A DNA stretch of 13,118 nt from Caryophanales bacterium UBA1427 (GCA_002329485.1 DCTZ01000021.1:214-13331), one strand, 5' to 3'; positions 1-7,713 are shown, counted from the first letter of the stretch. Notes: generated by a model not told the origin, from the sequence alone. A program made the numbers and translations.

Positions 1-1989
1 TTTTTGGAGATCGGCTTCCGTAATATACGATAAAGCGGTGCAGGCGGTCAGGGTTTTCCAGCACGAAGCTGTTGTAATGGTCTGTTCAGCATTTTTGGTA
101 TAATTGATGTATTTGCTGTTTGGTCCGAACCAATCGTATCCGTCCGGTTCGCAATTTTCTTTCGGAATGATAACACCGGCAGCCGCCATACTGATGATGT
201 CCTTTTCGATTTCCGTGGTGTCCTGTCCGTAATATTTGGCCACCAATAAATCAAACAACGCTTTCATGCTCGGATATGTTCGGGAAGCAGCATCTTCGGA
301 TTGGTTGGCAATCGCGCCGACAATATACGTATCGTCCGGGCCTTCGACAACCATAATCAGGTTGTTGATAAAGCTGCGATATTCGTTTTCGTAATTCAAA
401 CCACCGCTCTTGGTGCCGACAATCGTATAATACGGAGTGATATATTTCTTGCAATCGTCTTTGTTTAAGACAACATTGTTTACCGTTACCTGACGGGCAA
501 CGCCGTTGCCGTCGATAATCTCTCCGGTATAGCTCATGGCATTCCAAATGTTCTTTAGTAAATCCGTATGAACCCCTTTGATGCCAATCCGGCAAAGATC
601 GGATGTGGTAATAATATTGGTTGTTCCAACAGCGGTTGTAATGTCACCGTGAACATCGATGCCCAATGTAGCCGCAAACTCTTCCATATATTTATAGAAA
701 GTATTTTTGGCAATCTTCGAACCGATAACTTCGTGGCTGCCGTTGCCGCCTTCATTGATAATGTCATCCTCGCTGAGCACCACGAAGTGATAGAACGAAC
801 TGTTTCCGCCCACACAGGTAGCATAAATTTTACCCACAAATTCGTAAGGTTTGGAGAAGTCAGGCTGTTCAAACTGGGTTTGACCGGCCAAAATACAACT
901 GAGCGGCGAAATCATGTTGAAGGTATTGCCGAAATTGGAAAAAACCGGGTTGGTTCCGTTGACTCTGATTTCGTCCAAAGAACTGGCATCGCCGTAATAG
1001 AAGTACAAATACTCGCGGTTGATGTCGCCTTTGGCTTCTTCTTTGACAACACCGGTAACAAACTTCAACGGATTTTCAGGGGTTCCTTCGAAGCAAACGG
1101 TAAAGTTTTGGAATCCGCCTTTTTTGGAAAGGAAATTGGCCAAATCTTCCTGCGAGGAAATATTGATATTTACCTCGTCGTGATTGATGGCATAATCGTC
1201 GGTATAACCGACAATGTATTGGGCTTTCCATTCCAGCATGTAACCGTAGCCGATAGCGTCTTCGTAATCATCACCCCGCCAAATCAGATAGCCTTTGTTG
1301 GTTTCTCCGCCTTTACCGCTGCGGTTGATTTGGTAGGAAACCGGAATTTCTACAATCGATCCGAGCGGGAACACCATATTAGGTGCATAGGAATAGCCTT
1401 TGATGCAACTGGACGGTTCCACCTTAGGAATGTCGTCTTCCCGGCAGCTTCTCAAGCATAATGTCTCGTTGGAATCCAAGTCCTTAAGAATATAATAAGT
1501 ATAACCGCCGTCGCTGTTTGAAGTGGCCCCGACCACAATCGCTCTCAAAGTTACCACGGCCTGGTAATCCGGACAGTCCTTGATTTCGGAAACCGTAACA
1601 ACTTTTACCGGCAAAGTCAGTTCGGTTTTCGGGATTTCGGTTGTCGCTTTGTCATCCTCATATATATGTCCGCATCTCGAACATTCATAATAGGCTTTGG
1701 AGCCGAGCGACCATCCGGTGGCCGGAATTTCTTTGTTGAAAATCAGATTATGGCCCGTGGCTTTATCGACGATGGAAGGCAATTCGTTGAAGAATTGGTC
1801 AAAGTCTTTGTTGCAATGCGAACAATGGTAATGTCCCAAAATACCGTCGGTTGTGCAAGTCTTTTTTTCTTCGTCAATCCATTCCCCGAAAATATGTTCT
1901 TCATCGACGTATTCGATTTTTTTCTTGCATCCCGTTAAAGCAAATAATACAATTAAAGCAAGCAATAAAATTATTCTTTGATTTTTCAT
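1..1989 (-). CDS. Surface lipoprotein with CxxC ribbons, OB-like region and permuted S11-like serine hydrolase domain (partial)
   Basis: The frame is open from ATG 1989 to the window edge (663 codons visible, no stop), so the C-terminus is missing. Residues 1-21 are a lipoprotein signal peptide with lipobox LTGC and lipidated Cys21, so the protein is probably anchored outside the membrane. Two CxxC ribbon-like 'bacterial repeats' follow (Cys56/59 and Cys103/106). Residues about 120-405 form a beta-rich region paralogous to the C-terminal part of the upstream gene. From about 410 the sequence reads like a D-Ala-D-Ala carboxypeptidase (S11) core. It has GGN at 414-416 where SxN is expected, a helix with YMEEFAATLGI, a TTSDL element, and KSG at 527-529. 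A new S11-like N-terminal strand pair follows, then ASCWKTLTA with SxxK at 642-645. The order SxN-KSG-SxxK is reversed relative to the family (SxxK first). The site is AGAGG about 12 nt upstream; the start lies 14 nt after the stop of the upstream paralogue. Exported status is secure; peptidase activity is inferred. Confidence 0.82.
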   Translation of the reverse strand, partial: MKNQRIILLLALIVLFALTGCKKKIEYVDEEHIFGEWIDEEKKTCTTDGILGHYHCSHCNKDFDQFFNELPSIVDKATGHNLIFNKEIPATGWSLGSKAYYECSRCGHIYEDDKATTEIPKTELTLPVKVVTVSEIKDCPDYQAVVTLRAIVVGATSNSDGGYTYYILKDLDSNETLCLRSCREDDIPKVEPSSCIKGYSYAPNMVFPLGSIVEIPVSYQINRSGKGGETNKGYLIWRGDDYEDAIGYGYMLEWKAQYIVGYTDDYAINHDEVNINISSQEDLANFLSKKGGFQNFTVCFEGTPENPLKFVTGVVKEEAKGDINREYLYFYYGDASSLDEIRVNGTNPVFSNFGNTFNMISPLSCILAGQTQFEQPDFSKPYEFVGKIYATCVGGNSSFYHFVVLSEDDIINEGGNGSHEVIGSKIAKNTFYKYMEEFAATLGIDVHGDITTAVGTTNIITTSDLCRIGIKGVHTDLLKNIWNAMSYTGEIIDGNGVARQVTVNNVVLNKDDCKKYITPYYTIVGTKSGGLNYENEYRSFINNLIMVVEGPDDTYIVGAIANQSEDAASRTYPSMKALFDLLVAKYYGQDTTEIEKDIISMAAAGVIIPKENCEPDGYDWFGPNSKYINYTKNAEQTITTASCWKTLTACTALSYITEADLQK

Positions 1990-2003
1990 TTGGGTTATGC
2001 CTC

Positions 2004-3500
2004 TTATTCAACGGTTGCCGGAATTACCCAATCTTTATCCAAAACGACAAACTGAGCATAATAATCTGATCCCCCGATGAACATGGCATAAACGGTTCCG
2101 TCAAAAACAAGGTGATTGGTCCATTGTTTTGGCGAAACATCACTTGTGTCCCCGAATAGCATTTCCGAGAAAGTCATACCTGTATTGACATAGGTGTTGT
2201 AATTGTAGAAATTCGGATAGTATGATTGACGTGCACCGATATTGTTGGTGGCGTTCGCGGAATTGCTGATGGTTGTGGAAGCCCAGGTATTGCATGCTTC
2301 CGAGAAACATGGTCTCCACGCATGTTTGATTCTTTCGTCATAAGAGGTAGAACTAATCAAAACACACCGTAAATTTGTCATCCTTACCAGTTTATAGGTA
2401 TTTGCGGCGGCAGCTTCATAACTGTATTCGAATCCTTCTGTTCCGTAAACATTGGAACCGTTTAATAAACCTAAAAATCTAAAGAAATCTTCTTGGGTGG
2501 ATATATCAACAACATCTTCGGCATTTAAATCATATTTATAATTTCCTTGGCCTTTTACAAAAGAAATCAGTTCCTCTTCGCCGTCCGTATACAGTAAGTA
2601 AACAATACCGGCATTGCCACAAGCATAATTCGCGGAAGTTTTTGCGACGGTTACCGGAATTTCCAAAATGGTTCCTTTTTCGAACGGCATAATAATATTG
2701 GCGGCTGTACCCATGGCATTCGCCAAAGCAGAAGCACCGTTTTTGCCCCCGCTTAGCGCCATCGAAACATTGCTAAATTCATCTTTAAAGGTAATGGCAT
2801 TGATTAAATTGAGCGATGCCTGAGTCGTCGTTACGCCCGCAACTACGCCTCTTACGATCAATTCCGATCCCACAGGCATTGTTCTGGCTTCCGCAACACT
2901 GGAAACAAGTTGTTTGATTTCCACGCCGTCGGTAATTTCTTGGGTTGCGGCTGCATCCGCATAAGTCTTATGGCAGACTTCGCAGTAGTAATGGTCTTTT
3001 AAGCCCGCTTGGGTTTTGGTAGCTTCTTTGCCTTCAACATGCGTTAGGGTATGTCCTGCGCAAGGGATAACCCAACTGTTTTCGGCAATTTCGTGTTCGC
3101 CTTCCGGATCGGAATAGAACTTGCCGCACTTGCTGCAGGAATAATATTCGGACGCGCCGGCCGTTTCGCAGTCGCCGCTAATCGCATTATGCTTTTCCAT
3201 AGCATGGCCGGTAGCCGGAGTCGTATCCTTTTTCGTGTAACCGCAAACCGAGCACTTATAGGTTACATAACCTTCTTCCGCGCAGCTCACTTCCTTCGAA
3301 TCAAAAAGTTGCATGTCGTGAGCGCCTTTGTCGAACAACTCATCGCAGTCGGAGCATTCATGCCAATGGAATTCAGCATCAGCTTTCCAGTTTTTGCTTA
3401 CTTGGTGAGTCGTTGTGCAAGCGCACATGGCAAAAACGAAAAAAACAAAATACTCCCAAAACGGCTTTTGGGGTTTTGGGAAGTTTTTTAATCTGACCAC
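2004..3500 (-). CDS. Exported CxxC-repeat protein, paralogue of the downstream lipoprotein
   Basis: The ORF has 498 codons from a GTG at 3500. Four CxxC ribbon-like repeats (Cys49/52, 83/86, 122/125, 173/176) are spaced by TGH/AGH motifs typical of Gram-positive surface 'bacterial repeats'. An OB-like segment follows from about residue 196 (AEARTMPVGSELIVRGVV), then a beta-rich C-terminal region. Its last 40 residues match the middle of the downstream lipoprotein (FVGKIYA there, FDGTVYA here; both FVVL). This protein stops exactly where the neighbour continues into its hydrolase domain. The N-terminus is awkward. A short hydrophobic stretch ends in MCAC with a possible lipid Cys28, but the GTG has no visible Shine-Dalgarno and a hairpin lies inside the leader. 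Removing one T from the T7 tract at 3439-3445 puts a much better lipoprotein signal (KKLPKTPKAVLGVFCFF before VFAMCAC) in frame, with TTG starts at 3510 or 3522. Function is unknown; probably a surface binding protein. Confidence 0.75.
   Translation of the reverse strand: MVRLKNFPKPQKPFWEYFVFFVFAMCACTTTHQVSKNWKADAEFHWHECSDCDELFDKGAHDMQLFDSKEVSCAEEGYVTYKCSVCGYTKKDTTPATGHAMEKHNAISGDCETAGASEYYSCSKCGKFYSDPEGEHEIAENSWVIPCAGHTLTHVEGKEATKTQAGLKDHYYCEVCHKTYADAAATQEITDGVEIKQLVSSVAEARTMPVGSELIVRGVVAGVTTTQASLNLINAITFKDEFSNVSMALSGGKNGASALANAMGTAANIIMPFEKGTILEIPVTVAKTSANYACGNAGIVYLLYTDGEEELISFVKGQGNYKYDLNAEDVVDISTQEDFFRFLGLLNGSNVYGTEGFEYSYEAAAANTYKLVRMTNLRCVLISSTSYDERIKHAWRPCFSEACNTWASTTISNSANATNNIGARQSYYPNFYNYNTYVNTGMTFSEMLFGDTSDVSPKQWTNHLVFDGTVYAMFIGGSDYYAQFVVLDKDWVIPATVE
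3455..3472 (-). terminator. Hairpin between the ankyrin gene and the exported protein
   Basis: A perfect 7-bp stem (CCCAAAA / TTTTGGG) with a 4-nt loop lies about 80 nt past the ankyrin gene stop. On the minus strand it is followed by a T-rich stretch ending in T7. It could be a weak intrinsic terminator or attenuator for the ankyrin gene. It overlaps the annotated N-terminus of the next gene, so one of the two readings may be wrong. Confidence 0.35.
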
Positions 3501-3548
3501 AGGAATTCAAAAACCGTTTCAAGAGTATTTTTTATTCTATTCTTCCGA

Positions 3549-5732
3549 TTAATTATCGAGTTTGGCGATGACTTTCTTCAATTGGTTTATACGCATCTTT
3601 ATATCGGACCTGCGCATTGGTCTTACTTCCGAAACAACGACACCGTTTCTTTCTCCGTTGTTGAAGAGAGGCACGCGTACCCGGTCCCCAATTTTCAGTT
3701 TCATCCCTTCCGGAACTTCAAACTGAACGGCTTTTTCCGTTTCTTCCATCAGAACTTCCACAATAGAAAAGATTCGTTCTGCTTTTTTCGGAAGCGGAAA
3801 TTCGAAATTATCCAAAACCTTTTTAATCTTTTCTTCGTTTGCTTTAAAGGCGAAAGTTGCTCCCCGTTCTTTTAACATCCAATAGATTTCATAGATATCG
3901 CTTAAGTTTTCCTGATAAAATTCTTCCTCTTCCTCGGCATCCTCAAACATTCCCAAAGGTTGGGCAAGGAGGTCGAGCGGACGTTCCCCGGAAGCATTTT
4001 TGAGATTGACGTCTTTTTGATAATCCAAAACCAATTGAACCCGATAAGGCCTTCCGGTGCGAACGGCTGTATGAAGATAGGTATCCATCGATTCCATATG
4101 GCGGAAACTCAAATCAATCAGACCCGACTTCAACAAAGTTTCGATAGCCTGATAATTGATTTTTTCGGTAATCAGCGCCACCATTAAAGGCGTGGCCCCC
4201 CCATCACCCACCGTATTGGGATTGTATCCTTCGTCAAGCAAAAACCGGATGATTCGGTAATTGTTGCCCAGGCACGCACTGTGAAGAAGCGTCCTTCCGC
4301 GATAAAGCGGCTGATTGGGCGAGAGATTCATCATTCGGTAAACCTTCAAGAACAAATCGAAATCGTTTTTTACCCCGAGCGCTTCCAGTAAAGTCCAACC
4401 GTCGCTTGGCGTGTAAATATCGACTCCATAGTCCAACAGGCTGTCAACCAATGCATAATCGCCCTCCAGCGCCGCGTGAATCACAATCGACTGATGGGAC
4501 CGGTTCTTTTGATCGAAATCGAAGCCGAATTCTTTCAGAACCGAAAGGATTTGGGGAATTCTTTTGTTGTACCAATGGATTGTCCCCAGCGCATACACCA
4601 CCGCATTCTCGCTCTCGAAATTTCGAAACAACAAATCCCGGTTGTTTTTCAGAATGTCTTTCAGTTTTTTGTGATATCCGTTTTGAATGGCAAAGACCAT
4701 TTCCTGGCACTCTTCGTCCCGGGAAGAAAAATTGCACATCGCAAAACTGTCGAGCATTTCAATCCATTCGTCGTATTCTTCGTCGCCGACAAACCGCACG
4801 CTTTTTTGAGTAAAATCCCGGGCAAAAACCTGCTCGATTGATCCGGGCGCAGCCGTTTTGAAATCGGCCAGAAAATCGCCGGTTTTATCGGGATCGAAAT
4901 AAAGATTCTGATCCAAATACTTTGAAGGAAGCAAAAACTTGAAAGTGGCATATTCGGCTTCGAATACGACATAGGACAAATTTAATTCCGAGGCCATGTC
5001 GTTGATGATTTTCAGTGCTTGAGGCGTGAGGCTTTCGCTGACCCACATCACAAAATGTTTGCCTTTATAGTAAACCTGATAATCCGCACCTTCCGAAATC
5101 AAAGCGCCGAGGATGAAAGCAACCATTCCTTCATCCGGTACCCAATAGCGACTAAGATACAGGTGGCAGATACTTTCCATAAGTTTGGAATCCGGTTCCA
5201 GGAATGTTTTGTTGGGATCAATCTCCAGTTCCCGCAGCAAAATGATGATGGACGCCAATACCTGTTCCGAATCCATATCGTGGGTAAAGAAATAATCGAT
5301 AAAAAAACCCAAGATATTCATCGGCCGTTTTTCGGGATCGTAATAATATTCGCCGTAAACATCCAGTTTTTGGGGAAAGATTTCGGTCAGGGTTTTCAGA
5401 TTGCCCTTAAGCAAAGCATCTTTTGCCAAGTTGCAATAATAAGCTTGTTCTTCCAAATGTTCGAGCCAATATTGATCGTAAAAAACTATTTTTTCTTGGA
5501 AATTGTCGACAGTCAGGTTCGAAGGGATTAAAACATCGCTGTTGGAATCATCTTCCGGATAATAGAAATCTTCCAAAAAGAACGGTCCGTCGAGCGGTTT
5601 TTTCTCGGTGCTGGTAAAAACCATCAGGTTGCCGTTGATTTCCTTGGTGAAATACGCAAAATATTTTTTATCGCGCAAAAAAAGCGAATTGCTTGGCCTG
5701 CGATATGTCAACAAAACCGGTTCCCTAAACAT
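3549..5732 (-). CDS. Large ankyrin-repeat protein with C-terminal PriA 3'-DNA-binding-like domain
   Basis: 727 aa from ATG 5732. This start is chosen because AAAGGAG sits about 9 nt upstream; an in-frame extension to 5825 would run through the promoter. The protein is soluble, with no signal peptide or membrane span. Residues 1 to about 400 are unrecognised, helical in places. From about 410 to 585 there are several ankyrin-type repeats, for example GRTLLHSACLGNNYRIIRFL, then GATPLMVAL and TYLHTAVRTGR. An acidic stretch (EDAEEEEEF) follows. Residues about 649-727 read like the first domain of primosomal helicase PriA: a beta strand SIVEVLM, then FEVPEGMKLKIGDRVRVPL, a GVVVSEV strand, and the end LKKVIAKLD, which resembles PriA's LKPI.EVLD. 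No helicase motifs are present. Ankyrins bind proteins and this PriA domain binds DNA 3' ends, so an adaptor role at DNA is plausible but inferred. It is followed closely by the two exported paralogues. Confidence 0.85.
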   Translation of the reverse strand: MFREPVLLTYRRPSNSLFLRDKKYFAYFTKEINGNLMVFTSTEKKPLDGPFFLEDFYYPEDDSNSDVLIPSNLTVDNFQEKIVFYDQYWLEHLEEQAYYCNLAKDALLKGNLKTLTEIFPQKLDVYGEYYYDPEKRPMNILGFFIDYFFTHDMDSEQVLASIIILLRELEIDPNKTFLEPDSKLMESICHLYLSRYWVPDEGMVAFILGALISEGADYQVYYKGKHFVMWVSESLTPQALKIINDMASELNLSYVVFEAEYATFKFLLPSKYLDQNLYFDPDKTGDFLADFKTAAPGSIEQVFARDFTQKSVRFVGDEEYDEWIEMLDSFAMCNFSSRDEECQEMVFAIQNGYHKKLKDILKNNRDLLFRNFESENAVVYALGTIHWYNKRIPQILSVLKEFGFDFDQKNRSHQSIVIHAALEGDYALVDSLLDYGVDIYTPSDGWTLLEALGVKNDFDLFLKVYRMMNLSPNQPLYRGRTLLHSACLGNNYRIIRFLLDEGYNPNTVGDGGATPLMVALITEKINYQAIETLLKSGLIDLSFRHMESMDTYLHTAVRTGRPYRVQLVLDYQKDVNLKNASGERPLDLLAQPLGMFEDAEEEEEFYQENLSDIYEIYWMLKERGATFAFKANEEKIKKVLDNFEFPLPKKAERIFSIVEVLMEETEKAVQFEVPEGMKLKIGDRVRVPLFNNGERNGVVVSEVRPMRRSDIKMRINQLKKVIAKLDN

Positions 5733-5759
5733 AACAAAGCACTCCTTTTCTTTACTGGT

Positions 5760-5765
5760 ATTATA
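5760..5765 (-). promoter_or_regulatory. -10 element of the ankyrin gene promoter
   Basis: TATAAT on the minus strand, about 28 nt before the chosen ATG at 5732. No convincing -35 is visible 17 nt upstream. It supports starting the ankyrin protein at 5732 and not at the longer reading. Confidence 0.5.
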
Positions 5766-5826
5766 ACAAAGATTTTTTCCTTTGGGGGATGATTTGTTAA
5801 TTTTATTATTTTCGGACTTAAGCAAG

Positions 5827-5849
5827 AAAAAAACCCTCCGAAAGGAGGG
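5827..5849 (-). terminator. Intrinsic terminator of the CBS-pair gene
   Basis: The minus-strand hairpin CCCTCC-TTTC-GGAGGG (5834-5849) is followed directly by T7 (5827-5833). It lies 12 nt past the CBS gene stop and upstream of the ankyrin gene promoter, separating the two units. Confidence 0.88.
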
Positions 5850-5861
5850 GAAAGTTTTAAA

Positions 5862-6266
5862 TTATAAAATGATGAACTTGCGTTCGAAGAAATAGTTTAA
5901 CAGTTCTTTACGGGTAACGATACCGGTAAAAATCTTTTGATCGTCGATAATCGGCACAAAGTTTTCGTCTATGGCTTTGGAAAGCAGGATTTCGTTGTTG
6001 GCCTTGATATCAAGCGGCTCGTTATCGCGATGTCGCGGTACTTCGCTGACCTTGGCATCTTCAAAATCGGCAAATCCTTTGCTTTGGATAAACCACAATA
6101 AATCGCCTTCCGATAAAGTTCCCACATAATGACCTTCCCGGTCAAGGATGGGTATAGCGGAAAACCGCGTCGGTTTAATTTTTTCCAAAGCTTCCTTAAC
6201 GGTAAAATCGTCATAGACATAAACAACTTTGTGTTTGGGAATCAAAAAATGACTGATTATTTTCAT
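5862..6266 (-). CDS. CBS-pair protein, DarB/CbpB-like
   Basis: 134 aa, soluble, consisting of two CBS motifs and almost nothing else. CBS1 covers about residues 12-60 (FSAIPILDREGHYVGTLSEGDL). CBS2 covers about 76-127 (NFVPIIDDQKIFTGIVTRKEL). This layout and the FVPI...F.GIVTR signature resemble Firmicutes stand-alone CBS proteins of the DarB/CbpB (YkuL) type, which in B. subtilis and Listeria bind c-di-AMP and control partners such as the (p)ppGpp synthetase Rel. Nucleotide specificity here is inferred from family resemblance only. It could equally bind AMP or ATP. The start is supported by AAAGAGGTG about 6 nt upstream. The gene has its own promoter and terminator, so it is a monocistronic unit. 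Confidence 0.85.
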   Translation of the reverse strand: MKIISHFLIPKHKVVYVYDDFTVKEALEKIKPTRFSAIPILDREGHYVGTLSEGDLLWFIQSKGFADFEDAKVSEVPRHRDNEPLDIKANNEILLSKAIDENFVPIIDDQKIFTGIVTRKELLNYFFERKFIIL

Positions 6267-6311
6267 TTAACACCTCTTTCTGAAAATTGATTCTTTCAAT
6301 GTTATATATTC

Positions 6312-6340
6312 ATTATAACAGATTTTGGTAAAATTAACAA
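6312..6340 (-). promoter_or_regulatory. Sigma-A-type promoter of the CBS-pair gene
   Basis: -35 TTGTTA (6335-6340), 17-bp spacer, and a perfect -10 TATAAT (6312-6317) on the minus strand. The transcription start would be about 40 nt ahead of the CBS gene ATG. Confidence 0.75.
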
Positions 6341-6388
6341 CAGAAATATTTATTTTTGTTTCGACAATATCATTGGCAAACGATTGTT

Positions 6389-7204
6389 TTATTCGGCTGT
6401 TTGCTTTGCAGGGGATTGTTTTTTCTTCCTGTTGTCGATAATAATCCAAGGAATGTAAGGCAACAAATACAAAACCGACACGATTCCCAAAATGCATAAC
6501 CACTTTAGCCAAGGATTGCTCGGCAGAAAGTTGGCAATCGAAAAACCGTCTTCCACCGTATTGATGAAGAGATAGTTTGCGGTGGTGTAGTGGTTGTCCG
6601 GGGTATAACCGCTGCCGAGGAGCCAATTGGCAAATACCGCAAGCAGTCCGATCGAAACCAAAACCGCAACCGAAGGAATGTAGCTTTTCCAGGTCGGACG
6701 CATTTTATGGACAAACATCATATAGAACACCGAAATAAAGAGCATCATGTGTTCGGTCCAATATTGGTAATAACGGTATCTAGTTGGACCGCAGTAAGTC
6801 AAAACCGCTGGCGTGATAATCGCATTGATGCTTGTTCCGAGCACCAAAAAGTACACAATGTCAAAACACTTTTTGCTTTTGGTTAAAAGCATAAAAGCGC
6901 AAATCACATTGGCAATGCCGCAAATCGTAATCGGCAAATGGTCATAGACATTGGCGTCAAGATCCGGGTGCAGCAGGCGCCAAAAATAACTCATCTCCGC
7001 AACAATCATTATCACCGACATAATAATGCGGTTTTTTTCTTCCCTCGGGGATTTCGCCAATTGATCGCGATACTTGATAATCAAAAAGAGAATCACGCCC
7101 AAAATCAAAATAGGAATAAGATGAGCCAAACTGAAATATCGGAATTCTTCGACGTCTCCTTTTCCGAAAAAATAGTTAAAAAAGTGCAACAATTTTTCTC
7201 TCAT
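6389..7204 (-). CDS. YwaF/TMEM164-like 7-TM membrane protein
   Basis: 271 aa with about seven hydrophobic spans (roughly 28-43, 59-75, 91-109, 113-131, 150-166, 174-197, 224-252) and a basic C-tail. The family signature of YwaF (TIGR02206) is clear: FSLAHLIPIL near the N-terminus, HLPITICGIANVI in the third span, and GPTRYRYYQYWTEHMMLF before the fifth. Cys95 and His152 sit in these conserved segments. The eukaryotic relative TMEM164 has been described as a lipid acyltransferase using a Cys and a His, so a membrane-lipid role is possible, but bacterial YwaF function is unsettled. The ATG at 7204 has only a weak site (AGGATG). It follows the VOC gene by 32 nt with no terminator, so co-transcription is likely. 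Confidence 0.85.
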   Translation of the reverse strand: MREKLLHFFNYFFGKGDVEEFRYFSLAHLIPILILGVILFLIIKYRDQLAKSPREEKNRIIMSVIMIVAEMSYFWRLLHPDLDANVYDHLPITICGIANVICAFMLLTKSKKCFDIVYFLVLGTSINAIITPAVLTYCGPTRYRYYQYWTEHMMLFISVFYMMFVHKMRPTWKSYIPSVAVLVSIGLLAVFANWLLGSGYTPDNHYTTANYLFINTVEDGFSIANFLPSNPWLKWLCILGIVSVLYLLPYIPWIIIDNRKKKQSPAKQTAE

Positions 7205-7236
7205 ATATATACATCCTGTCTATATAAAAATAAAAT

Positions 7237-7638
7237 TTAACGTTCAAAAGGTTTGTTGAAGGAACCGATTTCGATTAAATTTCCTTCTGGATCCGCGATA
7301 TAGCACGTTCTTTGTCCCCAAGGCTCGGTTTCCGGCGGCAAAACCGGGGTTGCCCCTTTGGCCACGACTTCGTTAAACCTTTTATCGACTTCCTCAAAAG
7401 TATCGACATACAAAGCAATTTCGAAATGGCCGTTAAAGCCCTTGGTGTATTCGAGTTTGCGATTAAGCATTTTTTCGAAATCGTTGCGCCCGTAAAGCAT
7501 AAAGAGGGTACCGTCTTTAATGAGATAAACATTGGCAGTATCCAAATCTTCCTGAATTTCAAAACCCAAAACATCGCGATAAAACGTAATCATTTTCGCC
7601 AAGTCTTTGACAAAAAGACCAAATCCGTCAAGTTTCAT
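7237..7638 (-). CDS. Glyoxalase/bleomycin-resistance (VOC) fold protein
   Basis: 133 aa, one complete VOC domain. It shows MITFYRDVLGFE (16-27) at the start of the first beta-alpha-beta unit, then GHFEIALYVD with His71, and the ending CYIADPEGNLIEIGSF with Glu123. The His and Glu fall where VOC enzymes place metal ligands. VOC proteins include glyoxalase I, extradiol dioxygenases and antibiotic-binding proteins. Nothing here fixes the substrate, and a single short domain of this kind is usually annotated only as 'VOC family'. AAAGGA lies about 14 nt upstream and a minus-strand TATAAT lies near 7676. It leads the YwaF-like gene and follows the AraC-GyrI regulator, which may or may not control it. 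Confidence 0.85.
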   Translation of the reverse strand: MKLDGFGLFVKDLAKMITFYRDVLGFEIQEDLDTANVYLIKDGTLFMLYGRNDFEKMLNRKLEYTKGFNGHFEIALYVDTFEEVDKRFNEVVAKGATPVLPPETEPWGQRTCYIADPEGNLIEIGSFNKPFER

Positions 7639-7713
7639 AATTTTTCCAATCCTTTCGCTTTAAATAACAGAGATATTATATCATTTTTTATGATAAAACA
7701 CCTGGTTATTTAT

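Noticed and set aside
251..872. Overlapping short minus-strand open frames at the left edge
   Set aside because: They are other frames inside the long lipoprotein frame that is open from 1989 to the window edge.
568..1461. A 297-codon plus-strand open frame
   Set aside because: It is antisense to the lipoprotein gene, whose minus-strand frame has a signal peptide, lipobox and recognisable domains. The plus frame shows no family features and no ribosome binding site.
5733..5825. N-terminal extension of the ankyrin protein by 31 codons
   Set aside because: The extension covers the -10 element and the AAAGGAG site of the internal ATG, so translation from there is unlikely.
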